A DNA stretch of 6,559 bases from an uncultured beta proteobacterium (GCA_903953145.1 CAJBIL010000006.1:1-6559), one strand, 5' to 3'. Counted from the first letter of the stretch, positions 1 through 6,251 are shown. Numbers and translations: made by a program. The notes: generated by a model from the sequence alone, not told the origin.

Positions 1-25
1 CGCTATAGAGGGTGCGCGCGATCAT
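1..25 (-). CDS. waaA: Start of 3-deoxy-D-manno-octulosonic acid (Kdo) transferase WaaA, partial
   Basis: Reading the minus strand from an ATG at 25 gives eight codons, MIARTLYS, before the window ends. WaaA proteins of beta- and gammaproteobacteria commonly begin with M-x-R-x-LYS followed by a leucine-rich membrane anchor, so this short stretch fits well. WaaA transfers Kdo from CMP-Kdo to the lipid A precursor at the inner face of the inner membrane. The ATG lies 10 nt after the waaC stop, as expected for a waaC-waaA operon. Only a weak GAG precedes it. The call rests on eight residues plus context; the rest of the gene is outside the window. Confidence 0.6.
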
Positions 26-35
26 CGATTACTCA

Positions 36-1001
36 TTATCCAGGTATTTCCAGCATCTGCCGGGCGGCATCAATCACGGTGGCCAGCGCGGGTGGCTGGC
101 CTTTTTTGCCGAAGCTGACGCAGGCGCCATCGCCGAACACGGCGGCCTGCTCGCTGTCGGAGTCGCAGAAAATACCAATCGTCGGCCGGCCCAGTGCGCC
201 GGCGAAGTGGGTGAATCCGGTATCCAGCCCGACTACGATGACTGCGCCGGCGAGAAAGCGTGCGGCGGTATCGAGCGCCATCAGTGGGGGCACCACGGCA
301 CCGTCGAGCGCAGCGGCAAGCCGCTGGCTGCGCGCCTCTTCGTCTTTGTTGCCCCAGGGCAGGACGGCACGAATGCCGTGCCGCAACAGGTCGCGCCCGA
401 CCTCGAACCAGTGCGCTTCCGGCCAGAGCTTTTCCGGGCGGCTGGCGGCGTGCATCAGGACGGCGTAGGGCTGCGCCGGCAGCCAGTCGGCAACCAGCGG
501 CTCGGCGCGAATGCCGTAGTGTGGCGGCGTATCAATCGCATAGCCCAGCGCGCCGGCAGCGACGGCGCGGCAACGGTCGATCACATGACGCGACTTGGCA
601 ATCGGCAGGCATTTATCGTAGAAAAAAGCCGCGCCACCCTCCTTGATGCTGTAACGGTCACCGCCGATAATCGCCTGGTTGTATGACAGCTTCGCCAGTG
701 CGACGCTCTTCCACAACCCTTGCGTATCAAGCACCATGTCGTAGTCCACAGCGCGCAGGTGGTGTTTGAATTCAGCCATTTCATGCCAGGTTTGTGCGCG
801 CAGCAAATGCTTGCGCCAGCGCCGCCAGGCGACCGGGATGATCTGCCGGACGCCCGGATGTAGCGCGGGGATGGCCTGGTAGGCTTCTTCAGCCACCCAG
901 TCGATTGCCGCGTCCGGGTAGTGCGCCAGAATGTCGGTGACGACCGGGCAGTTATGCACGAGATCGCCCATGGAAGAAGTCTTGATCAGTAGGATTTGCA
1001 T
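36..1001 (-). CDS. waaC: Lipopolysaccharide heptosyltransferase I (WaaC)
   Basis: This enzyme adds the first L-glycero-D-manno-heptose from ADP-heptose to Kdo2-lipid A at the cytoplasmic face of the inner membrane (GT9 family, GT-B fold). Started at 1001 the protein has 321 aa, close to the usual WaaC length, and opens with MQILLIKTSSMGDLVH, the classic WaaC N-terminus with Asp13. The second-domain signature is visible as SRPEKLWPEAHW with Lys191, then VGLDTGFTHFAGALGRPT with Asp260; these correspond closely to the D13, K192 and D261 active-site positions of E. coli WaaC. The frame is open up to an ATG at 1088, but the extra 29 residues resemble no WaaC. A second in-frame ATG at 1013 (MRLAMQILL) has GGGAG 11 nt upstream, while the ATG at 1001 has no Shine-Dalgarno, so the start could be either. 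It is divergent from the next gene and upstream of waaA. Confidence 0.93.
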   Translation of the reverse strand: MQILLIKTSSMGDLVHNCPVVTDILAHYPDAAIDWVAEEAYQAIPALHPGVRQIIPVAWRRWRKHLLRAQTWHEMAEFKHHLRAVDYDMVLDTQGLWKSVALAKLSYNQAIIGGDRYSIKEGGAAFFYDKCLPIAKSRHVIDRCRAVAAGALGYAIDTPPHYGIRAEPLVADWLPAQPYAVLMHAASRPEKLWPEAHWFEVGRDLLRHGIRAVLPWGNKDEEARSQRLAAALDGAVVPPLMALDTAARFLAGAVIVVGLDTGFTHFAGALGRPTIGIFCDSDSEQAAVFGDGACVSFGKKGQPPALATVIDAARQMLEIPG

Positions 1002-1011
1002 GGCGAGGCGC

Positions 1012-1041
1012 ATTATATCGCCCGCTCCCGAGTCTGGTAGA
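1012..1041 (-). promoter_or_regulatory. Candidate waaC promoter with consensus -10
   Basis: On the minus strand a perfect TATAAT lies at 1017-1012. The best -35 is weak: TCTACC at 1041-1036 (3 of 6 matches), with an 18-bp spacer. Transcription would start near 1005, only about 4 nt before the ATG at 1001, giving an almost leaderless mRNA. That would explain the missing Shine-Dalgarno there. The -10 overlaps the alternative ATG at 1013, so this promoter and that start are mutually exclusive. Inferred from sequence only. Confidence 0.4.
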
Positions 1042-1043
1042 CT
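1035..1043 (+). promoter_or_regulatory. Candidate extended -10 for the GT2-epimerase-rfbD chain
   Basis: TGG followed by TAGACT (4 of 6 matches to TATAAT) forms an extended -10 with no recognisable -35. It would start transcription near 1050, leaving a leader of about 41 nt before the ATG at 1091. It sits inside a dyad AGTCT-GGT-AGACT (1031-1043) that also covers the -35 region of the opposing waaC promoter. Weak evidence: it is simply the best candidate in the short divergent region. Confidence 0.22.
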
Positions 1044-1090
1044 GTACCGTCTGCCCAATAGCGCTTTGCCCCTGACTCTACCCGCCACTC

Positions 1091-1864
1091 ATGACGCAGC
1101 GCGAACCCCTCTCATCCCTCTCAGTCGTCCTGATCACGCTCAATGCAGCGACGCAGCTTGAGGCGTGTCTGCAAAGCGTGGTGTTTGCCGACGAGATCGT
1201 GGTCGTCGATTCGGGCAGTACCGACGGCACGATCGAACTGGCGCAACGCTATGGCGCACGCGTGATCGAGCAGGACTGGCTGGGTTTCGGGCCGCAAAAA
1301 CAGTTTGCCGTTGAGCAGGCCGCGCATAACTGGGTACTTTGCCTTGATGCCGACGAGCGGGTCAGTCCGGCGCTGCAAGCGTCGATCAAGGCGGCGCTGC
1401 ATACGCCGGCGTTCGGCGCTTATCGTTTTGCCCGCTGCAACCGCTTTCTCGGCCGTTACTTGCGGCACGGGGAAGGCTACCCGGACTGGAATCTGCGCCT
1501 GTTCAACCGTCATCAGGCGCGCTGGTCGGCCGATGTGGTTCATGAGCATGTGCTGGCTGATTGCGTAACGGCAACGCTGCCCGGCGATTTGCTGCACGAC
1601 TCGGCGGAAACCATTGCCGGCTACCTGCAAAAACAGAATCGTTATACCTCGCTCGCTGCCGGCGCCGCGCTGGCAGCCGGCAAGCGCGCCACGCCGCTCA
1701 AGCTGCTGTTCAGCCCGCTGCTGCGATTCGTCAAATTTTATGGCGTGCGGCGGGGGTTTCTCGATGGTTTGCCGGGCTTTATTCACATTGTCATTGGCTG
1801 CTTCAACAGCTTCAGCAAATACGCGAAGATGATCGAGCAGCAGAAAAAGGAAGTGCGTTCGTGA
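1091..1864 (+). CDS. Family 2 glycosyltransferase, WaaE/KdtX/LgtF-like LPS core transferase
   Basis: This is a 257-aa GT-A fold glycosyltransferase. The N-terminus LSVVLITLNA (10-19) starts the nucleotide-sugar fold, VVVDSGSTDGT (37-47) binds the nucleotide, GFGPQKQ (65-71) is typical of this subfamily, and LDADE (85-89) carries the DxD metal ligands Asp86 and Asp88. A basic, aromatic C-terminal region (about 195-245) probably contacts the membrane. Characterised relatives (WaaE of Klebsiella/Serratia, LgtF of Neisseria) add beta-1,4-glucose to heptose I, the residue placed by WaaC, which is encoded divergently here. The exact sugar cannot be read from the sequence. The ATG at 1091 is the only usual start after an in-frame TGA at 1073; no Shine-Dalgarno precedes it. 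The stop overlaps the next start (GTGA, 1861-1864), implying translational coupling. Confidence 0.88.
   Translation: MTQREPLSSLSVVLITLNAATQLEACLQSVVFADEIVVVDSGSTDGTIELAQRYGARVIEQDWLGFGPQKQFAVEQAAHNWVLCLDADERVSPALQASIKAALHTPAFGAYRFARCNRFLGRYLRHGEGYPDWNLRLFNRHQARWSADVVHEHVLADCVTATLPGDLLHDSAETIAGYLQKQNRYTSLAAGAALAAGKRATPLKLLFSPLLRFVKFYGVRRGFLDGLPGFIHIVIGCFNSFSKYAKMIEQQKKEVRS
1847..1851 (+). promoter_or_regulatory. Shine-Dalgarno that fixes the GTG start of the epimerase
   Basis: AAGGA lies 9 nt before the GTG at 1861, inside the end of the glycosyltransferase gene. It supports starting at GTG, where the protein begins (M)KVLVTGAAGFIG, the usual start of this family. The upstream in-frame ATG at 1561 would add 100 residues that are only an out-of-frame reading of the glycosyltransferase. 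Confidence 0.7.
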
Positions 1865-2898
1865 AAGTGCTGGTTACCGGAGCCGCCGGGTTTATCGGCA
1901 TGTATGTCTGCCAGCGCCTGCTGGCGCGGGGCGACGAGGTGGTCGGCATCGACAGCCTGAACGACTATTACGACGTTGCCTTGAAGCAGGCACGGCTGGC
2001 GCGCCTTGAAGGCCAGCCGGGCTTTCGCTTTGTCCGTCTCGATATTGCGGATTCGGCGGCGCTCGCTGATTTGTTTGCCAGCCAGCATTTTTCCCGCGTC
2101 GTTCATCTCGCGGCGCAGGCCGGTGTGCGATATTCGCTGCAAAATCCCCGGGCTTACGCGCAATCCAACCTGCTGGGTTTCGTCAATGTGCTGGAAGGTT
2201 GCCGGCAAAGTGCCGTCGAGCATCTGGTCTATGCCAGCAGCTCCAGCGTTTACGGCGGTAATGCCAAAATGCCGTTTGCCGAGAGCGATGCGGTCGATCA
2301 TCCGGTCAGCCTCTATGCGGCGACCAAAAAATCCAACGAACTGATGGCGCATTCGTACAGCCATCTCTTCGCTTTGCCGGCCACCGGGCTACGCTTTTTT
2401 ACCGTCTATGGCCCGTGGGGGCGGCCGGACATGGCCTACTGGGGATTCACCGAAAAGATCCTGCGTGGCGAAGCCATCGACGTGTTCAACCACGGCCAGA
2501 TGCTGCGCGACTTCACCTATATCGACGACATCGTTGAGGGCGTGATTCGTGTGCTCGACAAGCCGGCAACGCCCGATCCGGCGTTTGACCCGCAACAGCC
2601 GGATGCCGGCAGCGCGCGGGTGCCACACCGTCTGTTCAATATCGGCAATAGCGAGCCGGTACAGTTGCTGCACTTTATCGGCACGCTGGAGGCGGCGCTC
2701 GGGCGGGCAGCGGTCAAGCGCTTCCTGCCGATGCAGGACGGCGATGTGCCGGCGACCTACGCTGATACGCGGCGTCTGGCCGAGTGGGTCGGGTTGCCGG
2801 CAAAGACCTCGATTGAGGCCGGGGTTGCCCGTTTTGTCGACTGGTTCAAGGCGTACAAGGCCGACGAAAGTGCCTGCGCCAGAAAGGCAGCGCCATGA
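1861..2898 (+). CDS. NAD-dependent epimerase, probable UDP-glucuronate 4-epimerase
   Basis: This is a 345-aa extended short-chain dehydrogenase/reductase that probably interconverts UDP-glucuronate and UDP-galacturonate in the cytosol. GAAGFIG (7-13) is the NAD-binding glycine motif. SLNDYYDVALKQARL, just after the second strand, is the signature of the UDP-glucuronate epimerase group (CapI/LpsL/GAE) and separates it from GalE and RmlB. The active site shows YASSSSVYGG (124-133) with its serines, and Tyr152-x-x-x-Lys156 in YAATKK. RFFTVYGPWGRPDMA and MLRDFTYIDDIVEG are also family motifs. The start is GTG, overlapping the previous stop by 4 nt, and the stop overlaps rfbD as ATGA (2895-2898). 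It sits where rmlB often precedes rmlD, but it is not RmlB. Assignment to the epimerase family is firm; UDP-glucuronate as substrate is inferred from the motif. Confidence 0.9.
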   Translation: MKVLVTGAAGFIGMYVCQRLLARGDEVVGIDSLNDYYDVALKQARLARLEGQPGFRFVRLDIADSAALADLFASQHFSRVVHLAAQAGVRYSLQNPRAYAQSNLLGFVNVLEGCRQSAVEHLVYASSSSVYGGNAKMPFAESDAVDHPVSLYAATKKSNELMAHSYSHLFALPATGLRFFTVYGPWGRPDMAYWGFTEKILRGEAIDVFNHGQMLRDFTYIDDIVEGVIRVLDKPATPDPAFDPQQPDAGSARVPHRLFNIGNSEPVQLLHFIGTLEAALGRAAVKRFLPMQDGDVPATYADTRRLAEWVGLPAKTSIEAGVARFVDWFKAYKADESACARKAAP

Positions 2899-3809
2899 CG
2901 CGGATTTTATTACTCGGCAAGGACGGCCAGGTCGGCTGGCAATTGCAGCGCTCGCTGGCGCCGCTCGGCCACGTCACGGCAGTAGGCCGCGCCGAATGTG
3001 ACCTGGCCAACCTCGATGCTCTGCGCGCACTGATTCGCGCTGAGCAGCCACAGATCATCGTCAATGCCGCCGCCTATACCGCCGTGGATAAAGCTGAGTC
3101 CGAGCCGGAACTGGCGCACCGCATCAACGCCACAGCGCCCGCCCTGATGGCCGAAGAAGCGCAGGCGCTGGATGCCTTGCTGGTGCATTACTCCACCGAC
3201 TACGTCTTCGATGGGAACAAAAGCACGGCGTATGTTGAAACGGACGCGCCCAATCCCCAGTCCGTGTATGGCCGCAGCAAACTGGCTGGCGAGCAGGGAA
3301 TTGCGGCGGCCAATTGCCGGGCACTGATTTTCCGTACCAGCTGGGTATTTGGCGCACGGGGTCATAATTTCGTCAAAACCATCCTGCGTCTGGCGGGTGA
3401 AGGGCGCGCTCTGCGTATTATTGACGATCAGACCGGCTCGCCCACTCCCGCCGCGATGATCTCCAGTATCACCGGGCTGGTGCTGGGCGCCGTGCGGCGG
3501 GGTGATTTCCAGCCGGAAGGCGCCCATCTCTATCATCTGGCCGCCGCCAACCCCGTTAGCTGGTGCGCCTTTGCGCGGACGATCATCGATCTCGCCAGCC
3601 GCACGCCCGGTTTTGAAGGGTTGCCGGCGCCCGCGTCGATCGCTGCCATTTGTACCGCTGAGTACCCGTTGCCCGCGCCCCGCCCGGCCAACTCCCGGCT
3701 CGACTGCACACACCTCGAAACCGGTTTCGCCCTTGAAATGCCTGATTGGCAGCCCTATCTCGCCCGCATGCTGCAACTGCTGGCGATCAAGCAGCGCAAC
3801 GGGTATTGA
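2895..3809 (+). CDS. rfbD: dTDP-4-dehydrorhamnose reductase (RfbD/RmlD)
   Basis: It catalyses the last step of dTDP-L-rhamnose synthesis, reducing dTDP-4-dehydro-L-rhamnose with NAD(P)H in the cytosol. The 304-aa protein has the family's usual length. GKDGQVG (8-14) is the dinucleotide-binding loop. VNAAAYTAVDKAE follows, then YSTDYVFDG with Thr101, and Tyr125-x-x-x-Lys129 in YGRSKLAGE; Thr, Tyr and Lys form the SDR catalytic triad. FRTSWVFGARGHNFVKT and DDQTGSPT are RmlD-specific motifs. The ATG at 2895 has AAGG 7 nt upstream and overlaps the epimerase stop by 4 nt, so the two are probably coupled. RmlA and RmlC lie downstream, past an intervening ligase gene. Confidence 0.96.
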   Translation: MTRILLLGKDGQVGWQLQRSLAPLGHVTAVGRAECDLANLDALRALIRAEQPQIIVNAAAYTAVDKAESEPELAHRINATAPALMAEEAQALDALLVHYSTDYVFDGNKSTAYVETDAPNPQSVYGRSKLAGEQGIAAANCRALIFRTSWVFGARGHNFVKTILRLAGEGRALRIIDDQTGSPTPAAMISSITGLVLGAVRRGDFQPEGAHLYHLAAANPVSWCAFARTIIDLASRTPGFEGLPAPASIAAICTAEYPLPAPRPANSRLDCTHLETGFALEMPDWQPYLARMLQLLAIKQRNGY

Positions 3810-3839
3810 CGTAGTGATGCGGGGTTATGTATTTATGAT
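3806..3839 (+). promoter_or_regulatory. Candidate internal promoter before the ligase gene
   Basis: TTGACG (5 of 6 matches to a -35) overlaps the rfbD stop at 3806-3811. The -10 is unclear: TATTTA at 3830-3835 has an 18-bp spacer but matches 3 of 6, while TATGAT at 3834-3839 matches 5 of 6 but is 22 bp away. This 69-bp gap is AT-richer than the genes around it, so separate transcription of the ligase is possible. Weak evidence. Confidence 0.28.
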
Positions 3840-3865
3840 CAAACCTGCAACCGGGATAGTTTCAT

Positions 3866-3871
3866 AAGGAG
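3866..3871 (+). promoter_or_regulatory. Strong Shine-Dalgarno of the ligase gene
   Basis: AAGGAG lies 7 nt before the ATG at 3879, a near-ideal site and spacing. It fixes a start that includes the signal peptide, and it contrasts with the coupled or SD-poor starts of the preceding genes. Confidence 0.75.
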
Positions 3872-3878
3872 TTTTCTG

Positions 3879-4724
3879 ATGCGATGGAAACCGATGGTGC
3901 AGGCGCTTGCGCTGCTTACCCTGACTGCGGTCAATATGCCGTTACCGGCGGTCGAGTCGCTGCCGCTGTTGCTGGCCGAAACCGAGCACGGGCAGGCGGA
4001 TGTTTCCCGTTATCTGGTCAGTGAAAAGCTCGATGGTGTCCGTGCCTTCTGGGACGGGCAGTCGCTGCGCACCCGGCAGGGCAACCCGGTGCATGCGCCG
4101 GCCTGGTTTGTCGAACACTTCCCGGCACAGGCGCTGGATGGTGAATTATGGATCGCACGCGGGCAGTTTGACCGGCTCTCGGGCACGGTGCGCCGGCAAA
4201 CGCCGGACGATGCCGAATGGCGTCAGGTGCGCTACGTTATTTATGAGCTGCCACAGGCGCCGGGTGATTTTCGGGCGCGTGCGCAGCGTATTCGCGAGTT
4301 GGTCGGCCAGGCGAACTTGCCCTGGCTGCAAGTGGTCGAGCAGGTCGAGATCAAAAATCGCAAGGCGCTTGAGCAGAAGCTGGATGAAATTCTGAAAATC
4401 GGCGGCGAGGGCCTGATGTTGCACCGTGCCGATGCGCCCTACACCACCGGACGCAGCGACGTGCTGCTCAAAATGAAGCTGTGGCATGACGCCGAGGCCA
4501 CCGTGATCGGCCACCAGCCGGGCAAAGGCAAGTACAGCGGCCAACTCGGCGCGCTGCGCGTGCGCACCGCCGATGGCCTTGAATTCATGCTGGGCACGGG
4601 GCTAAGCGACGCCGAACGGCGTAATCCGCCGCCCATAGGCACGCTGGTGACTTACCGCTACCGCGAAACCACACCGCGCGGGCTGCCAAGATTCGCCAGT
4701 TATTTCCGGCCACGTGAGATTTAG
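3879..4724 (+). CDS. Periplasmic ATP-dependent DNA ligase, Lig E type
   Basis: This is a minimal 281-aa ATP-dependent DNA ligase that seals nicks, predicted to be exported. The N-terminus has Arg2/Lys4, a hydrophobic core (about 7-18) and a possible cleavage site near Ala24. The nucleotidyltransferase domain follows: motif I SEKLDGVRAFWDG with nucleophile Lys50, RTRQG (64-68), motif III LDGELW (86-91), motif IIIa YVIYELP (119-125), motif IV GGEGLMLH (175-182) and motif V LLKMKLWHDAEA with Lys198 and Lys200. Residues from about 204 form the OB-fold. There is no extra DNA-binding, BRCT or polymerase domain, which together with the leader defines Lig E. Motif IIIa ends in Glu123 where Asp is common in DNA ligases. 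The family is known in Gram-negative bacteria, with proposed roles in extracellular DNA handling or uptake. Its place between rfbD and rfbA is unexpected; a role in polysaccharide synthesis is not supported. Confidence 0.93.
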   Translation: MRWKPMVQALALLTLTAVNMPLPAVESLPLLLAETEHGQADVSRYLVSEKLDGVRAFWDGQSLRTRQGNPVHAPAWFVEHFPAQALDGELWIARGQFDRLSGTVRRQTPDDAEWRQVRYVIYELPQAPGDFRARAQRIRELVGQANLPWLQVVEQVEIKNRKALEQKLDEILKIGGEGLMLHRADAPYTTGRSDVLLKMKLWHDAEATVIGHQPGKGKYSGQLGALRVRTADGLEFMLGTGLSDAERRNPPPIGTLVTYRYRETTPRGLPRFASYFRPREI

Positions 4725-4746
4725 TCGATAAACCTGGAAAAAGCAA

Positions 4747-4778
4747 TTAACCGTGGTGAAAACTGCAGTTTTTAGAAT
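4747..4778 (+). promoter_or_regulatory. Candidate promoter for rfbA-rfbC
   Basis: TAGAAT at 4773-4778 matches the -10 consensus at 5 of 6 positions. The best -35-like hexamer is TTAACC at 4747-4752, but the 20-bp spacer is too long for a strong sigma-70 promoter. The 14-bp palindrome at 4759-4772 fills the spacer, so a bound protein would interfere with RNA polymerase. Read-through from upstream remains possible because no terminator is visible after the ligase. Confidence 0.3.
4759..4772 (+). repeat. Perfect 14-bp palindrome in the ligase-rfbA gap
   Basis: AAAACTGCAGTTTT is its own reverse complement. It sits 52 nt upstream of the rfbA start group and immediately upstream of a possible -10 (TAGAAT, 4773-4778). 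A perfect palindrome has no loop, so it makes a poor terminator; a protein-binding operator is the better reading. The function is unknown. Confidence 0.55.
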
Positions 4779-4783
4779 CAAAG

Positions 4784-4789
4784 AGGAGG
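4784..4789 (+). promoter_or_regulatory. Consensus Shine-Dalgarno of rfbA
   Basis: AGGAGG lies 8 nt before the ATG at 4798. It supports the long N-terminus of RfbA (12 residues before KGIILAGG) as genuinely translated. Confidence 0.75.
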
Positions 4790-4797
4790 CTTAAACA

Positions 4798-5709
4798 ATG
4801 ACAACGCATGCTGCGAATACAGCCAACAAACGCAAGGGAATCATTCTTGCCGGCGGTTCGGGAACGCGTCTCTACCCGGCGACGCAGGTGGTGTCGAAGC
4901 AACTGCTACCGATTTTCGACAAGCCGATGATTTACTACCCGCTCAGTACCTTGCTGCTGTCGGGAATCCGCGAAATCCTGATTATTTCAACGCCGCAGGA
5001 CACGCCGCGTTTCGAGCAACTGCTGGGTGACGGCAGCCAGTGGGGCATCAGCCTGAGCTACGCGGTACAGCCATCACCGGATGGTCTGGCGCAAGCCTTT
5101 CTGATTGGCGAGCAGTTCATCGGTAATAGCCTGTCAGCGCTCGTGCTCGGCGACAATATTTTTTACGGCCACGATTTCGCGAGCTTGCTGCAAAGTGCCG
5201 GCCAGCAACGCGACGGCGCGACGGTATTCGCCTATGCCGTGAATGACCCGGAGCGCTACGGCGTTGTCGAATTTGACAGCAACGGACGGGCCGTCAGCCT
5301 GGAAGAAAAACCCACCGTACCCAAGTCCCGCTACGCCGTGACCGGGCTCTATTTTTACGATACGGATGTTGTTGAGCTGGCCAGAAGCGTCAAGCCATCG
5401 GCGCGCGGCGAGCTAGAAATCACTGACCTCAACCGGCTTTATCTCGAACAGGGCCGGCTCAATGTCGAGACCATGGGCCGTGGTTATGCCTGGCTCGATA
5501 CCGGAACGCACGAGTCAATGCTCGAAGCCAGCCAGTTCATTCAGACCATCGAAAAACGGCAGGGCCTGAAAGTCGCCGCGCCCGAAGAAATCGCCTGGCG
5601 GCATGGCTGGATCGACGATGCGCGGCTGGAGCAACTGGCCAAGTCGCTGGCCAAATCGGGTTACGGCCAGTATTTGCAAAGCCTGTTGCACGAGCGGGTG
5701 TTCGGATGA
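4798..5709 (+). CDS. rfbA: Glucose-1-phosphate thymidylyltransferase (RfbA/RmlA)
   Basis: It makes dTDP-glucose from dTTP and glucose-1-phosphate, the first step of the dTDP-L-rhamnose pathway, in the cytosol. The protein has 303 aa, slightly longer than the usual 286-297 because of a short hydrophilic N-terminal extension (1-12). GIILAGGSGTRLYP (14-27) is the nucleotide-binding signature with catalytic Arg24. KQLLPIFDKPMIYYPLSTL follows, then VLGDNIFYG with Mg ligand Asp119, EEKP with Lys171, and YAWLDTGTH with the second Mg ligand Asp234. RmlA is usually a homotetramer inhibited by dTDP-rhamnose. The stop overlaps the rfbC start as ATGA (5706-5709), so the two are probably coupled. The ligase gene separates it from rfbD. 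Confidence 0.97.
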   Translation: MTTHAANTANKRKGIILAGGSGTRLYPATQVVSKQLLPIFDKPMIYYPLSTLLLSGIREILIISTPQDTPRFEQLLGDGSQWGISLSYAVQPSPDGLAQAFLIGEQFIGNSLSALVLGDNIFYGHDFASLLQSAGQQRDGATVFAYAVNDPERYGVVEFDSNGRAVSLEEKPTVPKSRYAVTGLYFYDTDVVELARSVKPSARGELEITDLNRLYLEQGRLNVETMGRGYAWLDTGTHESMLEASQFIQTIEKRQGLKVAAPEEIAWRHGWIDDARLEQLAKSLAKSGYGQYLQSLLHERVFG

Positions 5710-6251
5710 AGGTCGTCCCCACCGCGCTGGCTGGCGTGTTGTGCATCGAGCCCCGGGTTTTTGGCGATGATCGCGGGTTTTTCTACGAGAGTTTTAATCA
5801 GCTGGCCTTTAACCAGGCCACGGGCCTTGATCTGCATTTTGTGCAGGACAACCACTCGAAAAGTGCGCGCAATGTGCTGCGTGGCCTGCACTATCAGCTA
5901 CCCGGCAAGGCGCAGGGCAAACTGGTGCGCGTTGTGGCAGGCGCAGTTTTTGATGTGGCCGTCGATATCCGCAAGGATTCACCGGCCTTTGGTCGCTGGG
6001 TGGGGGAAGAACTCTCCGCTGAAAACAAGCGGCAACTGTGGATTCCCGCCGGTTTCGCGCACGGCTTTCTGGTGCTGAGCGAGTCCGCTGAATTCCTCTA
6101 TAAGACCACCGATTATTACGCACCCGACTACGAACGCTGCATCGCCTGGAACGACCCCGCGCTGGCCATCCTCTGGCCACTGCAAGGCACGCCAATGCTT
6201 TCCGGGAAGGACGCAGTAGCGCCGCTGCTGGCCGATGCCGAGCTTCCGTGA
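5706..6251 (+). CDS. rfbC: dTDP-4-dehydrorhamnose 3,5-epimerase (RfbC/RmlC)
   Basis: It epimerises C3 and C5 of dTDP-4-dehydro-6-deoxyglucose, giving the substrate of RfbD. The 181-aa length is normal for this cupin-fold dimeric enzyme. FGDDRGFFYESFN (19-31) and QDNHSKSARNVLRGLHYQ contain the substrate-binding and catalytic residues, with His62 the general base. IPAGFAHGF has His119, LYKTTDYY has the acid Tyr132, and SGKD ends in Asp169, which pairs with His62. These positions closely match the characterised Salmonella enzyme. No strong Shine-Dalgarno precedes the ATG at 5706, consistent with coupling to rfbA through the 4-nt overlap. It is the last gene of the sugar cluster here; no terminator hairpin with a T-run follows it. 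Confidence 0.96.
   Translation: MKVVPTALAGVLCIEPRVFGDDRGFFYESFNQLAFNQATGLDLHFVQDNHSKSARNVLRGLHYQLPGKAQGKLVRVVAGAVFDVAVDIRKDSPAFGRWVGEELSAENKRQLWIPAGFAHGFLVLSESAEFLYKTTDYYAPDYERCIAWNDPALAILWPLQGTPMLSGKDAVAPLLADAELP

Noticed and set aside
12..686. 224-codon plus-strand frame across waaC
   Set aside because: Antisense to WaaC, whose active-site motifs are intact; the product is low-complexity and unlike any family.
1002..1088. Longest possible waaC start at 1088
   Set aside because: The added residues do not resemble WaaC and would cover the whole divergent control region.
1561..1860. Upstream extension of the epimerase to an ATG at 1561
   Set aside because: It would add 100 residues that are the out-of-frame reading of the glycosyltransferase; the GTG at 1861 has a good AAGGA and begins at the family's usual N-terminus.
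2910..3776. 288-codon open frame on the minus strand opposite rfbD
   Set aside because: It is an antisense shadow of a clear RmlD gene in GC-rich DNA; the translation shows no recognisable domain and no start signal.
4759..4774. Rho-independent terminator after the ligase gene
   Set aside because: The palindrome has no loop and an A/T-rich stem, and only five T follow; a stable terminator hairpin is not possible there.
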